64,000 bases of DNA from Desulfobacterales bacterium (GCA_034003325.1 JAVEYW010000013.1:1-64000); one strand, 5' to 3'. Shown: positions 49,106 through 60,332, counted from the stretch's first letter. Made by a program: numbers and translations. Notes: a model not told the origin generated them from the sequence alone.

Positions 49106-50500
49106 ATGCCACGAAAAAACGCAAACATACTGGTGGTTGATGACGAGTTGAGCATGCGGGAAGTGCTGGAGTTCATGCTGAACCGTGAAGGGTACCATGT
49201 CTCATGCGCGGGGTCCGGCCGGGAGGCGATATCGGAAATTCAAAAGGCCGATTTTGATTTGGTGTTATCCGATATTCGGCTGGGGGATTTAACCGGTCTT
49301 GATGTTCTGAAAGCCGCCAAGTCAAAAAATCAGCGCACGGCCGTCATTATGATTTCCGCCTACGCCTCCACTGAAAACGCGGTGGAAGCCATGAATTTGG
49401 GCGCGTTCGACTATGTGCCCAAACCCTTTGACAATACGGAGCTCAGGGGCACGATTGCAAAGGCGCTCGAGATTCAGAGCCATGAGTCGGAAAAAGAGCT
49501 TGTAGACGGCGATGAAAAGCGGACAATGCATTTTGGCAAGATTGTGGGTAATTGCCCTCGCATGATGCACATCTACAAGATGATCCGGCAGGTCGCCAAA
49601 ACGCGCACCAATATTTTGATCACCGGGGAAAGCGGCACCGGAAAAGAATTCATCGCCCGTGCGATTCACGAGGAGAGCGATCGGCGGGACCAACCCTTCG
49701 TGGTCGTAAACTGCGGCGGAATTCCTGAAAACCTGATTGAAAGCGAGCTTTTCGGGTACTGCAAAGGGGCCTTTACCGGGGCGACGCACGATAAAAAGGG
49801 ACTCATGGAAATCGCCCATGGCGGCACGTTTTTTCTCGATGAGATTGGTGAGCTGACCATGGCCCTTCAGGTGAAATTATTGCGCGCCATTCAGGAGCGG
49901 GTGTTTAAACCCGTGGGCGGCCTGAAAGACATCGAAGTGGATGTCCGAATCATCTCAGCCACGAATAAGACGCTGGCCGAAGAGGTCATGGCCGGCAATT
50001 TCAGAGAGGATCTTTTTTACCGGTTAAATGTGATTGAAATCAAAGTGCCGCCGCTGCGGGAGCGAAAGAGTGACCTTCGGGACCTGATTCAGCATTTTCT
50101 CGAAAAATACGCCCGGGAAATGGGCAAGGAGGTCAACAAAATTTCCTCCTATGCCATTGAGCTGCTGCAAAAATATGATTTTCCGGGCAACATTCGCGAG
50201 CTGGAAAATTTAATCGAGCGAAGTGTCGCGCTTACCAGCACCAACATTATTCTGCCCGACAGCCTGGCCCTTTCGGTTCAAAAACGCCGCTGGATCGAGG
50301 GCGTGGAGGGAAAACGCTTTAACCTCGACGATGTGGCACACGGGGTGTCCCTGGATACGATTCTCGAAGATATCGAGCGGGCCTATATCAACAAGGCCCT
50401 CTCCTGTGTCGGCAACCGGAAAAAACAGGCGGCCAACCTGCTGGGAATGAGTTTCCGATCCTTTCGTTATCGGCTGGATAAGCTGGGGATTGATAAATAA
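49106..50500 (+). CDS. pilR: Sigma-54 response regulator, PilR-like
   Basis: A 464-residue NtrC-type regulator: receiver domain with VVDD and the phospho-acceptor in VLSDIRLGD, AAA+ core with Walker A GESGTGKE near residue 174 and the sigma-54 contact GAFTGA near 222, and a C-terminal Fis-type HTH (KKQAANLLGMSFRSFRYRLD). Its sensor kinase is not in the window. It precedes a sigma-54 promoter and a type IV pilin gene, so the PilR role is likely by context; other NtrC relatives are possible. Confidence 0.8.
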   Translation: MPRKNANILVVDDELSMREVLEFMLNREGYHVSCAGSGREAISEIQKADFDLVLSDIRLGDLTGLDVLKAAKSKNQRTAVIMISAYASTENAVEAMNLGAFDYVPKPFDNTELRGTIAKALEIQSHESEKELVDGDEKRTMHFGKIVGNCPRMMHIYKMIRQVAKTRTNILITGESGTGKEFIARAIHEESDRRDQPFVVVNCGGIPENLIESELFGYCKGAFTGATHDKKGLMEIAHGGTFFLDEIGELTMALQVKLLRAIQERVFKPVGGLKDIEVDVRIISATNKTLAEEVMAGNFREDLFYRLNVIEIKVPPLRERKSDLRDLIQHFLEKYAREMGKEVNKISSYAIELLQKYDFPGNIRELENLIERSVALTSTNIILPDSLALSVQKRRWIEGVEGKRFNLDDVAHGVSLDTILEDIERAYINKALSCVGNRKKQAANLLGMSFRSFRYRLDKLGIDK

Positions 50501-50758
50501 GCCGCCATTTTCATGCCGGAGCATGTGCTGTATCACGGAAGGATAAGCCCATGTGCGGTTTTTGCCCCCCTTGTTTGGAAGCCTCTCAGGCTTCGCCTTC
50601 AAAGCTCCTGACGGTGACGATTTTTGTCATGAACGGACAAAATATTGTTAGCGTCCTCTCCCTTTTGAAATAGCCGTTTTTTTTAAGCATGGAATCGTTA
50701 TAATTCTAATTTATTAAAATTAAAGCAAAAAAATAATGCATCTCGTTTTTTTTGTTTT

Positions 50759-50774
50759 TGGCACCTCACTTGCA
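50759..50774 (+). promoter_or_regulatory. Sigma-54 promoter of the pilin gene
   Basis: TGGCAC (50759-50764), 5 bp, TTGCA (50770-50774): a close match to the -24/-12 consensus. The start site would be near 50785, leaving a leader of about 195 nt. The upstream activator is encoded directly before it. In 50501-50980 I see no gene; a GAAGCC-GGCTTC hairpin (50577-50594) and an A/T-rich stretch lie before the promoter. Confidence 0.8.
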
Positions 50775-50980
50775 TTAGCACCTTGCAACACAAAAAAACG
50801 AGCAATCAAGCATCATAAAAGCTGCTTCAAACGATGAGGGCGTTCAATCAAAGGAGGGCTGAATCGACAACAAAAGCGCACCGAATATCAAAGAAAAAAT
50901 CACATAAAGACAGCATTATTCAAATCATAACCGTTTACTGATTAATTAACTGGACAGACCAACAAGGGAGGGAAAGAAAA

Positions 50981-51571
50981 ATGATTCAAAAAATGAGAAT
51001 GAACAACAAAGGCTTTACCTTGATCGAACTGATGATCGTCATCGCCATTATCGGTATTTTGGCCGCTATCGCTATTCCGCAGTTTACCAAATACCGCGCC
51101 CGGTCTTTTAACACTCAGGCGTTGGCGGATGTGAAAGTGATTTCTAATGAAGTGGGTGGGTACTATTCTGAATGGAATATGTATCCACACGATACAGTTG
51201 CCGCTGTTGCGCCAACAGGGGATATCACCATCACAAATGCTGGCGGGCAGGCGCTTAGTGCCGGTATTCCCGATTTAAATCCAATTGCTATTTCCGCGAA
51301 CTCGGTTGCCACCTATACCGGTGCGACAAATGCGGGTGGATACGCGGGTGGTGCAGCCGCCGGGAAGCAGTTCGCAGTTATAACCGGCAGTACCCTCGCA
51401 GCGGAAGATGTCGCAATGGAGTTTGGGCGACGTGACACGGATGGCACCACAGCGGTTGATCTCCCGACCAATACCATCTATCAGCATGCTACAGGCGCTC
51501 CGATTGATGCTGCTTCATTATCACCAGCAACTACCGATATAACCGCTGGCCTTTGGGTTGCACGCAACTAA
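50981..51571 (+). CDS. pilA: Type IV pilin
   Basis: A 196-residue prepilin with GGGAGGGAAAG upstream. The short basic leader ends in NNKG, cut before FTLIELMIVIAIIGILAAIA, with the conserved Glu5 of mature pilin in FTLIE. The C-terminal 140 residues are Ala/Thr/Gly-rich and variable, as in long PilA. It would be processed by PilD and polymerised into pili. It is transcribed from the sigma-54 promoter and is followed by a strong terminator. Confidence 0.88.
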   Translation: MIQKMRMNNKGFTLIELMIVIAIIGILAAIAIPQFTKYRARSFNTQALADVKVISNEVGGYYSEWNMYPHDTVAAVAPTGDITITNAGGQALSAGIPDLNPIAISANSVATYTGATNAGGYAGGAAAGKQFAVITGSTLAAEDVAMEFGRRDTDGTTAVDLPTNTIYQHATGAPIDAASLSPATTDITAGLWVARN

Positions 51572-51610
51572 GAATAGCGTTTGAATCCCGATTTTCCCGG
51601 GTTACACATC

Positions 51611-51642
51611 AAAAGCCCCTGCGCCGAAAGGCGGGGGCTTTT
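51611..51642 (+). terminator. Terminator after the pilin gene
   Basis: AAAAGCCCC and GGGGCTTTT flank an inner CGCC-GAAA-GGCG stem, with T residues at the 3' side. It separates the abundant pilin message from the ABC genes. Confidence 0.85.
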
Positions 51643-51667
51643 GGTGCTCAAAAAGAGGAGCACCTAC

Positions 51668-52396
51668 TTGAACATCATCTTCGATCACGTCAACAAACGT
51701 TTTCGAACATGCTTTTCCAGAAAGGTGGTCGAGGCGGTTACGGATCTGACCCTGACCATCGAAGCCGGGGAAATCTTCGGCATCATTGGGCCGAACGGCG
51801 CCGGGAAAAGCACGCTTTTGAAAATGCTCATGGGCTTTATTCGACCGTGCGGGGGCGCCATCACGGTGCTGGGGCAATCTCCCGCCAATCCGGAATTTAA
51901 GCATCACATCGGATATCTTCCTGAAAACCCCTACTACTACGATCACCTTTCCGCGGAAGAGCTGATGCGGTTCGGTGCCCGAACCTCCGGAATGCGGCGT
52001 GAGGATACGGAAGCCAGAATTGATTTATTGCTTAAGCTCATGTCGCTTGAGCATGCGCGACACCGCAAACTAAGAGGTTACTCCAAAGGAATGACCCAGC
52101 GGGCCGGCATCTGTTTTGCGCTGGTGCATGATCCGAAACTGATTATTCTGGATGAGCCCATGTCCGGCCTGGATCCCATCGGCCGAAAGGAGGTGGTGGA
52201 TTTGGTTCTCGATCTGAAGACGCAGGGAAAGACGGTTCTTTTTTGCTCTCATATTCTGAACGATGTCGAGCGATTATGCGATCGGATGGCGATCATGAAC
52301 AAAGGAAGGCTTCTTCGGGTCATGAAAAATTCGGATCTGACCGGCAATGCGCTGGAACCCATTTTCTTTGAGACCATTCAGCACGAGCAATCATGA
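51668..52396 (+). CDS. ABC transporter ATPase, PilH-like
   Basis: A 242-residue ATPase from TTG 51668 (AAGAGGAG upstream); the frame upstream overlaps the terminator and is not used. Walker A GPNGAGKST, signature YSKGMTQRAG and Walker B LIILDEPMSGLDP are complete. In Myxococcus the ABC genes pilG, pilH and pilI follow pilA and are needed for pili. The same order here makes a PilH-like role plausible. It overlaps the permease gene by four bases. Confidence 0.8.
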   Translation: MNIIFDHVNKRFRTCFSRKVVEAVTDLTLTIEAGEIFGIIGPNGAGKSTLLKMLMGFIRPCGGAITVLGQSPANPEFKHHIGYLPENPYYYDHLSAEELMRFGARTSGMRREDTEARIDLLLKLMSLEHARHRKLRGYSKGMTQRAGICFALVHDPKLIILDEPMSGLDPIGRKEVVDLVLDLKTQGKTVLFCSHILNDVERLCDRMAIMNKGRLLRVMKNSDLTGNALEPIFFETIQHEQS

Positions 52397-53205
52397 TGAT
52401 AATGCGAATCTGGTATTTGGCGACATTGACATTCAGAGAAGGCATTCGGGACCGGGCCGTATTCGGGGTGATGGGAATGGCCCTGTTGATGTTTTTAGCG
52501 ACGATCGCGATGACATCCATGTTTGGGTACGAGATCGGAAAGGTGGCGGTGGATTTAAACCTCTCGGTTGTGGGGTTTACCGGGCTTCTGCTTTGTTTTT
52601 TCGTCAATATCAATCTCCTGGCGAAAGACATCGATAAACGGACCATTTATTGCGTTCTTTCCAAGCCAATCTCCCGTCTGGAGTATATTCTCGGAAAGTA
52701 CGCAGGCACCCTGTCGCTCATTCTCATGTCCATTTTATTTCTCGCCGGATTCGGCGCGGGAATGATCGCGCTGATTAAATGGAGCACCTCCGGGGTGGGG
52801 TTTAGCGACTTTTCCTGGGCTTGCTACCTTCAGGCGATTGTCTACGAGATGGAAATGTTCGTGATCCTCAATGCGGCCATTGTTTTTTTTAGCGCCTTTT
52901 CTTCCAGTTCTTTTTTAACACTGCTCTTTTCCCTTGGCACCTATGTGGCCGGCCAAAGCATTGAAGAGGTGATTCAGTTCCTGAAAGTGTCAAAGCAGTT
53001 CGCAAGCCCCGGAAAGCAGATATTCTGGCGTGTGCTTGAGTTTCTATTCCCCAATTTCTCGGCATTCGATATCAAGGTACTGGCCAGCCACGGCATGCTG
53101 ATGTCCGGCACGCATTCGCTGCTTCTTTTCTTCTACAGCGTGCTGTACGCAGCGCTGTTGCTTTTTCTGGCCGTTCAGATTTTCAGCAGGCGGGAATTGC
53201 AATGA
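52393..53205 (+). CDS. ABC-2 type permease, PilI-like
   Basis: A 270-residue protein with about six transmembrane helices (GMALLMFLATIAMT, FTGLLLCFFVNINLLA, LSLILMSILFLAGFGAGMIA, LLLFFYSVLYAALLLFLAVQ). It fits the ABC-2 family of exporters and partners the ATPase encoded before it. The ATG overlaps the upstream stop. A role with pili follows from context only. Confidence 0.75.
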   Translation: MMIMRIWYLATLTFREGIRDRAVFGVMGMALLMFLATIAMTSMFGYEIGKVAVDLNLSVVGFTGLLLCFFVNINLLAKDIDKRTIYCVLSKPISRLEYILGKYAGTLSLILMSILFLAGFGAGMIALIKWSTSGVGFSDFSWACYLQAIVYEMEMFVILNAAIVFFSAFSSSSFLTLLFSLGTYVAGQSIEEVIQFLKVSKQFASPGKQIFWRVLEFLFPNFSAFDIKVLASHGMLMSGTHSLLLFFYSVLYAALLLFLAVQIFSRRELQ

Positions 53206-54047
53206 CAAAACGAATTTCGATGGTTACCGTTTTCATTGCCCTTCTGATCGGCTATGGGGTCACCGCGACCGGGCTCAAAAAAGAACGGGTCGAATTTATT
53301 GAAGATCAGTTCCTGGAATACACCCTTCCGTCCGCGCTCCTAAAACCCCTCTCCCTTGAGTTCAAGGGGTTGATGTCGGACATTTTGCTCGTTAAGTTCA
53401 TGACCTTTGTTGGCGGTAAAACGGAGCGGCTGGACCAGTTTACCGATGAAGATTGGGGGAGTATTAAACACACGTTGAACACCATCACGGATCTTGATCC
53501 CTATTTCTGGGACGCCTATCTGTTTTCACAGGTGTTTCTGACCTGGGATAAAAAAAATTATCGCGCCGCCAATGAACTTCTCGCGAAGGCCAGAAACCAC
53601 CTGCCGGCAAATTATCGCATTCCCTACTATATGGGCCTTAATTATTACAATTTCGGCAAGGATTCTGCCAATGGCGCCAAATATCTGATGGAGGCCTCGA
53701 AAATTCCGGGCGCTCCCTTTTATCTTGCAACTCTTGCGGCTCGTCTTTCCGCTTACAGTTCCGATTACCAGCGTGGCATCATTTTCCTCAGTGAGATGCT
53801 GAAACAGACAACGGACACTGAGATCGCAGAACAGTATAAGTTGCGTATTCAGATATTGGCGCAAATGAATGGGCTGGAACAGCTGGTCGCGAAGTTTCGC
53901 GCAAAATTCAATCGGGCTCCCGCTGAATTAGCGGAACTCGTAGCGGCAGGCCTGATTCAACAATTACCCGTGGATCCTTATGGCGGTCAATTTTTTATCA
54001 ATCAAGAGGGCCGGATTGATACGACCAGCAAAATGGTGAAGAAATAA
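53202..54047 (+). CDS. TPR-like membrane-anchored protein, PilG-like
   Basis: A 281-residue protein with an N-terminal signal anchor (MVTVFIALLIGYGVTATG) and helical TPR-like repeats (YFWDAYLFSQVFLTWDKKNY, YRIPYYMGLNYYNFGKDSAN). The C-terminus has PVDPYGGQFFINQEGRI. It overlaps the permease gene. By position it corresponds to the third gene of a Myxococcus-like PilGHI set; sequence identity with PilG cannot be judged here. Confidence 0.55.
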   Translation: MTKRISMVTVFIALLIGYGVTATGLKKERVEFIEDQFLEYTLPSALLKPLSLEFKGLMSDILLVKFMTFVGGKTERLDQFTDEDWGSIKHTLNTITDLDPYFWDAYLFSQVFLTWDKKNYRAANELLAKARNHLPANYRIPYYMGLNYYNFGKDSANGAKYLMEASKIPGAPFYLATLAARLSAYSSDYQRGIIFLSEMLKQTTDTEIAEQYKLRIQILAQMNGLEQLVAKFRAKFNRAPAELAELVAAGLIQQLPVDPYGGQFFINQEGRIDTTSKMVKK

Positions 54048-54102
54048 TTCCAAGATATCAGCCACGCTTAGAAAAAATTAAATTTCACTTGAGGGAACCG
54101 AA

Positions 54103-54516
54103 TTAATCGATTACCTTCCCCCGCAACTGTTTCACCCGTCCTCTTTTGGTTTTGCTGTCGAGGCGTTTTTGCCGGGCGCTTTGCGTCGGTCGGGTCGGCC
54201 GGCGGGCTTTGGGAGTAACGACGGCGTTTCTGATCATCAACTGAAGCCGCCGCAGCGCATCTTCCCTGTTTTTCTCCTGGCTGCGGAATTGTTGTGCCTT
54301 GATAATGATGACACCGTCGGCCGTGATGCGATGGTCGTTCTTCTTTAATAGCCGTTCCTTATAAAACTCCGGCAGGGAAGAGGCCCGAATATCGAAGCGA
54401 AGATGCACGGCGCTGGCGACCTTGTTGACGTTCTGACCGCCCGCGCCCTGTGCCCGGATCGCACTGATCTCGATTTCGCTTTCCGGAAGGATAATGGTAT
54501 TCGTGATTTTCAGCAA
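54103..54516 (-). CDS. arfB: ArfB/YaeJ peptidyl-tRNA hydrolase
   Basis: A 137-residue protein from TTG 54516-54514 with GGGGAG upstream. The catalytic loop RAQGAGGQNVNKV holds the GGQ motif, and the basic tail (KRLDSKTKRGRVKQLRGKV) enters the mRNA channel of stalled ribosomes. It rescues ribosomes without a stop codon. A frame beginning further right, to 54609, lies in the dispersed repeat and is not used. Length fits the family. Confidence 0.88.
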   Translation of the reverse strand: MLKITNTIILPESEIEISAIRAQGAGGQNVNKVASAVHLRFDIRASSLPEFYKERLLKKNDHRITADGVIIIKAQQFRSQEKNREDALRRLQLMIRNAVVTPKARRPTRPTQSARQKRLDSKTKRGRVKQLRGKVID

Positions 54517-54525
54517 CGCCGCTCC

Positions 54526-54639
54526 CCTAATCCGGCAAAGCCGGATGCTGGAATGCTGGGATGCTGGGATGCATAAAAGCCATCTTTCACCTTCGGCGAA
54601 TATATACACACAAAAGCGTGCATGTTTCTGGTAAAGGGT
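54526..54639. repeat. Dispersed repeat, copy 2
   Basis: Same element as 47671-47789, with one CTGGRATG unit fewer and a few substitutions. It sits between carB and arfB. Confidence 0.9.
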
Positions 54640-54665
54640 CTAACCCCAACGAACGCTTCACCCCC

Positions 54666-57600
54666 TTACATCTGATGAAACTCCTGCAGCGGCTGATAGG
54701 TAAAGGGTCGTTTTTGATAGGATCTGATCCCCCGCACAATGGCCTCGGCCGCAGAGAGGGTGGTGATGAACGGCACCCGGTATTTGATGGCGGTGCGGCC
54801 GATTTCGTATTCATCCTGCCGCGAACGATGGCCCAGGGGGGTTTTAATGATCAGGTGGATTTTGCCGTTTTTGATTTTGTCCACAATGTTGGGCCTTCCT
54901 TCGTTGACCTTCAGGATGGTTGTCACCGCGATGCCCCGGCTGCTGATTTGCTCGGCGGTTCCCTTGGTTGCCACGATGTCCCAGCCCAGATGACTTAAGC
55001 CTTCCGCGATGGGAAGCATTCGGTCCTTGTCACTGTCGTTGACGCTGATAAAGACGGTGCCGGTTTTGGGCACATCGATGCCCGAGGATTGAAAGGCCTT
55101 GAATACGGCGGCGCCGAAGGTGGTTGAGATGCCCATGGCTTCGCCGGTGGAACGCATTTCGGGCCGGAGGAAGATATCGGCCTTATCAAACCGGTCAAAG
55201 GGAAAGACCGATTCCTTGACCGCTACATACGGCAGATCGTAACGGAATTTATATCCCAAATCGCGCAGTTTTTTCCCGGCCATAACTTGAACGGCCAGCT
55301 TGGCCATGGGAACCCCGGTGGTTTTGCTGACAAAGGGAATGGTCCGGGAGGCGCGCGGGTTGACTTCGAGAATATAGATGGTGTCAAACATGATGGCGTA
55401 TTGAATATTGATGAGGCCTTTCACTTTCAGGGCCTTGGCCAGAAGGCGCGTGTATTCCTCGATATCTTCCCGCTGTTCCCGGGTCAGCAAGTAGGGCGGC
55501 AACACGGCCATGGAGTCCCCGGAATGAACGCCTGCTTCCTCGATGTGCTGCATGATGCCGCAGATTTCCGTGTGCTCGCCGTCCGAGATGGCATCCACAT
55601 CGAATTCGTAAGCGTCTTCCAGAAACCGGTCCAGCAGCACCGGGTGTTTTTCGGAAGCGGCCACCGCGTTTTTCATGTAGTGCTCCAGCGTTTCAATATC
55701 ATAAACGATTTCCATGGCGCGCCCGCCCAGGACATAGGAAGGCCGCACCATGAGGGGAAACCCGATGCGGTTGCCCACCTCAATCGCTTCGGCCACGCTG
55801 GTGGCGGTTCCGTACTGCGGGTGGGGAATATTGAACTCGTGCAAGAGAGCGCCAAACCGGTCCCGGTCTTCAGCCAGGTCAATGGAGTCCGGCGAGGTTC
55901 CCCAGATGGGAACCCCTGCTGTTTCAAGCGCCAGGGCAAGCTTTAAAGGGGTCTGACCGCCGAACTGAATGATCACCCCGTCCGGTTTTTCCAGGTCGAT
56001 GACGCTTAGCACATCCTCATAGGTCAGGGGCTCGAAATAGAGCTTGTCGGCCACATCGTAATCGGTACTGACGGTTTCGGGGTTGCAGTTGATCATGATG
56101 GCCTCGATCCCAAGATCCCGCAGGGCCATGATCCCGTGAACACAGCAATAGTCGAACTCGATGCCCTGGCCGATTCTATTCGGGCCGCCGCCGAGAATGA
56201 TGACCTTTTTCTTTTCGCTACGCACGGATTCGTTTTCCATGTCATAGGTGGAGTAAAAATAGGGCGTAAAGGATTCAAACTCGGCGGCGCAGGTGTCCAC
56301 GATCTTGTAAGACGGCAGCACGTTTTTTTCTTTTCGAAGCTGCCGAATGGCCTCTTTTGATTGATGGGTGAGAAGCCCGATATGCTGATCCGAAAATCCC
56401 AATCGCTTGGCCCTTCTTAATAAATCAGCCGGAAGCGTCGCTTGCGCGGCGATCTCTTTTTCAACGTCGACCAGCTCTTTCATGTGTTGGGTGAACCAGA
56501 TATCGATACCGGAAATTTCGTAAATTTCCTGCGGGCTCATGCCGATGGAAAGGGCCTGCCAGAGTTTCAGAATCCGGTCCGGCGTGCCGAAACGCAGATC
56601 CGTCGTGAGTACCTGCCGGGTAAGGTGCTGAATGGCCGTGCCGATGGCATGAAACCCGGACCAGCCGTTTTCAAGGGATCTCAGCGTTTTATTGAAGGCT
56701 TCCTTAAAGGTCCGGCCGATGCCCATGGCCTCTCCCACGGACTTCATCTGGGAATTGAGCCGCACATCGTTGCCCGGAAATTTTTCCATGTCCCATCGGG
56801 GCACTTTCACGACCACGTAATCGATGGCCGGCTCAAAGCAGGCCGGCGTTTTGCGGGTGATATCGTTTGGAATTTCATCCAGACGATAGCCGACGGCCAG
56901 CTTGGCCGCAATCCGGGCGATGGGAAAGCCCGTGGCCTTTGAAGCAAGGGCCGAGCTTCTCGATACCCTGGGATTCATTTCAATGACGACCATTTCACCG
57001 TTTTTCGGGTTGACGGCAAATTGTATATTGGCGCCGCCGGTTTCAACGCCCACCCGGGTGACGATTTTTTTGGCCGCATTTCGCATGATCTGGTATTCCA
57101 TGTCGGTCAGGGTCTGGGCAGGGGCCACCGTGATGGAGTCCCCGGTGTGAATGCCCATGGGGTCCAGATTCTCAATGGAGCAGACCACCACGAAATTATC
57201 CGCGCCGTCGCGCATGATCTCAAGCTCGTATTCCTTCCAACCGAGCACGGATTGCTCGATGAGAATTTCCGATACCGGGCTGGCCGATAACCCCCATTGA
57301 ACGGCCTGAGTGAATTCTTCCCGGTTATACACCACGCTGCCGCCGATACCGCCTAGGGTAAAGGCCGGGCGAATGATCAGGGGAAACCCGACGGCTTCCT
57401 GAATGACTTCTGCTTCCGCCAATGTGTGCGCGCAACCGCCTTCCGGCACCTGCATGCCGATTTCCATCATGGCGTTTCGGAAAAGCTCCCGGTCTTCGGC
57501 CACCTTGATGGTTTCAAGGTTGGCGCCGATCAGCTCCACGCCGTATGTTTCCAGCACGCCGCTTTCCGCCAGTTCCACGGCCAGGTTCAAGCTGGTTTGC

Positions 57601-57875
57601 CCGCCCAGGGTCGGCAGCAAGGCGTCCGGGCGCTCGATTTCGATGATTTGGGTGATGGCCTCGGCCCGAAGGGGCTCGATATAGGTTCGATCCGAGAGCT
57701 CCGGGTCCGTCATGATGGTGGCCGGGTTGCTGTTGACCAGAATGACGATGAACCCTTCTTCCCGAAGGGCCTTGCAAGCCTGGGTGCCGGAATAATCAAA
57801 TTCGCAGGCTTGACCGATCACGATCGGGCCGGATCCGATAACCAGTATTCGTTTGATGTCTTTTCGTTTCGGCAT
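54666..57875 (-). CDS. carB: Carbamoyl-phosphate synthase large subunit
   Basis: A 1,069-residue enzyme of usual length. Two ATP-grasp halves are visible, starting [20 protein letters not shown] and [20 protein letters not shown], with [20 protein letters not shown] in the first and [20 protein letters not shown] in the second. The C-terminal MGS-like allosteric domain is complete. It makes carbamoyl phosphate for arginine and pyrimidines. The ATG lies five bases from carA's end; the two form an operon. Confidence 0.97.
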   Translation of the reverse strand: MPKRKDIKRILVIGSGPIVIGQACEFDYSGTQACKALREEGFIVILVNSNPATIMTDPELSDRTYIEPLRAEAITQIIEIERPDALLPTLGGQTSLNLAVELAESGVLETYGVELIGANLETIKVAEDRELFRNAMMEIGMQVPEGGCAHTLAEAEVIQEAVGFPLIIRPAFTLGGIGGSVVYNREEFTQAVQWGLSASPVSEILIEQSVLGWKEYELEIMRDGADNFVVVCSIENLDPMGIHTGDSITVAPAQTLTDMEYQIMRNAAKKIVTRVGVETGGANIQFAVNPKNGEMVVIEMNPRVSRSSALASKATGFPIARIAAKLAVGYRLDEIPNDITRKTPACFEPAIDYVVVKVPRWDMEKFPGNDVRLNSQMKSVGEAMGIGRTFKEAFNKTLRSLENGWSGFHAIGTAIQHLTRQVLTTDLRFGTPDRILKLWQALSIGMSPQEIYEISGIDIWFTQHMKELVDVEKEIAAQATLPADLLRRAKRLGFSDQHIGLLTHQSKEAIRQLRKEKNVLPSYKIVDTCAAEFESFTPYFYSTYDMENESVRSEKKKVIILGGGPNRIGQGIEFDYCCVHGIMALRDLGIEAIMINCNPETVSTDYDVADKLYFEPLTYEDVLSVIDLEKPDGVIIQFGGQTPLKLALALETAGVPIWGTSPDSIDLAEDRDRFGALLHEFNIPHPQYGTATSVAEAIEVGNRIGFPLMVRPSYVLGGRAMEIVYDIETLEHYMKNAVAASEKHPVLLDRFLEDAYEFDVDAISDGEHTEICGIMQHIEEAGVHSGDSMAVLPPYLLTREQREDIEEYTRLLAKALKVKGLINIQYAIMFDTIYILEVNPRASRTIPFVSKTTGVPMAKLAVQVMAGKKLRDLGYKFRYDLPYVAVKESVFPFDRFDKADIFLRPEMRSTGEAMGISTTFGAAVFKAFQSSGIDVPKTGTVFISVNDSDKDRMLPIAEGLSHLGWDIVATKGTAEQISSRGIAVTTILKVNEGRPNIVDKIKNGKIHLIIKTPLGHRSRQDEYEIGRTAIKYRVPFITTLSAAEAIVRGIRSYQKRPFTYQPLQEFHQM

Positions 57876-57880
57876 AGCGG

Positions 57881-58990
57881 TTATTTCATGTCCTCGATAA
57901 ATTGTTGAAAAAGATACCGACTGTCGTGGGGACCGGGAGCGGATTCCGGGTGATATTGCACGGCAAAGGCCCGCAGGGATTTATGTTTAAACCCTTCGAG
58001 CGTGTTGTCGTTGAGATTGATATGCGTTACTTTGACCTCTTTTTCGGGAAGGCTGTGAATGTCCACCACAAATCCGTGGTTCTGAGAGGTAATCTCCACG
58101 GCGCCGGTCGGCAGGTGTTTGACCGGGTGATTGGCGCCGTGATGGCCGAATTTGAGCTTATGGGTTTTCCCCCCCAGGGCCAGCCCCAGAATCTGAAGGC
58201 CGAGACAAATACCGAATATCGGTTTTTTTCCCAATAACCGGCGAACGTTTTCAATGGCATAGGTCACGGGTTCGGGATCACCCGGCCCGTTTGAAAGAAA
58301 AATGCCGTCGGGTTCCCAGGCCAGAAGATCCTCGGCCGGGGCATCGGCGGGAAAAACGCGCAACCGGCATCCCACATCATAGAGCAGCCGCAGAATGGAA
58401 AACTTCACGCCGAAATCGTATACCGCGACTTTAAACGGCAGGGATTCGGCGTGGTCATCCGTTAAATCCGGGGGCCAGTCATAGGGCGCTTTGGCGGTGA
58501 CTTCCTGCACGATATCCCGGCCGACCAGCTTCGGGCTGTCGCTCAGCGTTGCAAGAAGTGTGTTCACCGGATCATCACTGGTAGTGATCACGCCGAGCTG
58601 CGCGCCGTGATTCCGAATATGCCGGGTCAGCGCGCGGGTATCCACCTCACTGATGCCGACAATGCCGTAGTGCTTGAGATAATCATTCAAGGACCGGTCC
58701 GCCTTCCAGTTGCTGACCACCGGGCTGCATTCGCGAATGATGAATCCGGCCGCGTAAATTCTCCGGGATTCAAAATCCTGCGGGTTGACCCCGTAGTTGC
58801 CGATCTGGGGGTAGGTCATGCAGATCAGTTGAAAATGATAGGAGGGATCGGTCAGAATCTCCTGGTAGCCCGTCATGGCGGTATTAAATACCACCTCTCC
58901 GATGCGGGTGCCCGGTGCGCCCAGGGAAATCCCCTCAAACAGGGTGCCGTCCGCCAGTAATAACCGTGCTTTCATAGGGTTGCTCATCAT
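57881..58990 (-). CDS. carA: Carbamoyl-phosphate synthase small subunit
   Basis: A 369-residue glutamine amidotransferase subunit. It has the class I triad in [15 protein letters not shown] (Cys) and [11 protein letters not shown] (His, Glu), with [11 protein letters not shown] as the oxyanion-strand motif. It supplies ammonia to CarB. The first ATG codon is at 58990; ATG 58975 is an alternative start. It sits 6 bp ahead of carB. Confidence 0.96.
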   Translation of the reverse strand: MMSNPMKARLLLADGTLFEGISLGAPGTRIGEVVFNTAMTGYQEILTDPSYHFQLICMTYPQIGNYGVNPQDFESRRIYAAGFIIRECSPVVSNWKADRSLNDYLKHYGIVGISEVDTRALTRHIRNHGAQLGVITTSDDPVNTLLATLSDSPKLVGRDIVQEVTAKAPYDWPPDLTDDHAESLPFKVAVYDFGVKFSILRLLYDVGCRLRVFPADAPAEDLLAWEPDGIFLSNGPGDPEPVTYAIENVRRLLGKKPIFGICLGLQILGLALGGKTHKLKFGHHGANHPVKHLPTGAVEITSQNHGFVVDIHSLPEKEVKVTHINLNDNTLEGFKHKSLRAFAVQYHPESAPGPHDSRYLFQQFIEDMK

Positions 58991-59066
58991 TTCATCAATT
59001 GCGAGTAAAGGTTGTTTGTTTGAATGGGCCGTTCGCCCCTACAAGGTTACAATTCATCATTTCAAA

Positions 59067-60332
59067 TCAGTCGCGTTTGAATATGCTATAATCCGGCTTT
59101 CTGTGCCGGCTCGCCCCGCCGCCGTCGATGGCCAGCAACGCCTCGACTTTCTGGGGAAGCCCGAACAACTGAATAAAGCCGTGTGCGTCCTTCTGATTGT
59201 AAACGTCTTCTTCTCCGAAAGAGGCGTAATCTTCCCGGTACAGGCTAAAGGGGCTCTTTCTGCCGGCCACGATGATGTTGCCCTTGTACAGCTTCAGGCG
59301 GACCGTGCCGGTAACCTGCTGCTGCGTGACGGTGACAAAGGCGTCCATGGCGTCCTTCAGCCGCGTAAACCACATGCCATTATACACCAGTTCCGCGTAT
59401 TTAACGGCTACAAAATCCTTGTAGTGCATGGTGTTTTTGTCCAGGCAGATACTCTCCAGGGCCTGGTGCGCCCGGTGAATGACGGTGCCGGCGGGGGTTT
59501 CATAGACGCCCCGGCTCTTCATTCCCACCAGCCGGTTTTCCACCATATCCACGCGGCCGATTCCGTGCGCAGCGGCGATCCGGTTTAATTGGGTAAACAG
59601 CGTCACGGCCGAGAGCGTCTCCCCGTTGAGACTCGTGGGAACGCCCTTTTCAAACGCGATCTCGATCATTTCCGGCTTGTCCGGGGCTTTTTCCGGACTG
59701 ACCGAAAGCTGAAACATGCTCTCTTCGGGCTCATTCCAGGGGTTTTCCAACAGCCCCCCTTCATGGGACAAATGAAACAGGTTCCGGTCCCGGCTGTAGA
59801 TGTCCTTTTTGGTCTGAGTGACCGGCACGTTGTGTTTGGCGGCATAGGCCAGCGCATCTTCCCGGCTTCGAATATGCCATTCCCGCCAGGGCGCAATAAT
59901 CTTCAATTTGGGATTCAGGGCCATGACACTCAGTTCAAACCGCACCTGATCGTTTCCCTTGCCGGTGCATCCATGGGCGATCGCGTCCGCGCCCTCGGCT
60001 TCGGCGATCTCCACCATGTGCTTGGCGATCAGCGGCCGGGCAAAGGAGGTGCCCAAAAGGTAATCGCGCTCATAAACGGCGCCGGCCTGAAGGGTCGGGT
60101 AGACATACTCCCTTAAAAATTCTTCCCGAATGTCCCGAACATAAAGTTTGCTGGCGCCCGAGGCGATAGCTTTTTTATCCAGGCCCTCCAGTTCTTCTTC
60201 CTGCCCGAGATCCGCCGTAAAGCAGATGACTTCGCAATTATCATAATTTTGTTTCAGCCAGGGGACGATGACCGAAGTGTCCAATCCACCGCTATAAGCC
60301 AACACCACTTTTTTGACGCGCTCTGTTGTCAT
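59067..60332 (-). CDS. argG: Argininosuccinate synthase
   Basis: A 421-residue enzyme with the pyrophosphatase-type loop [16 protein letters not shown] near the N-terminus and [35 protein letters not shown]. It joins citrulline and aspartate. Two bases of AAAGGAAAAAG lie ahead. An attenuator with Arg-rich leader peptide lies directly upstream (60365-60510). Confidence 0.97.
   Translation of the reverse strand: MTTERVKKVVLAYSGGLDTSVIVPWLKQNYDNCEVICFTADLGQEEELEGLDKKAIASGASKLYVRDIREEFLREYVYPTLQAGAVYERDYLLGTSFARPLIAKHMVEIAEAEGADAIAHGCTGKGNDQVRFELSVMALNPKLKIIAPWREWHIRSREDALAYAAKHNVPVTQTKKDIYSRDRNLFHLSHEGGLLENPWNEPEESMFQLSVSPEKAPDKPEMIEIAFEKGVPTSLNGETLSAVTLFTQLNRIAAAHGIGRVDMVENRLVGMKSRGVYETPAGTVIHRAHQALESICLDKNTMHYKDFVAVKYAELVYNGMWFTRLKDAMDAFVTVTQQQVTGTVRLKLYKGNIIVAGRKSPFSLYREDYASFGEEDVYNQKDAHGFIQLFGLPQKVEALLAIDGGGASRHRKPDYSIFKRD

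Noticed and set aside
55287..55946. 219-codon plus-strand frame inside carB
   Set aside because: It is the antisense of a conserved enzyme and has His/Gly/Phe-rich shadow composition.
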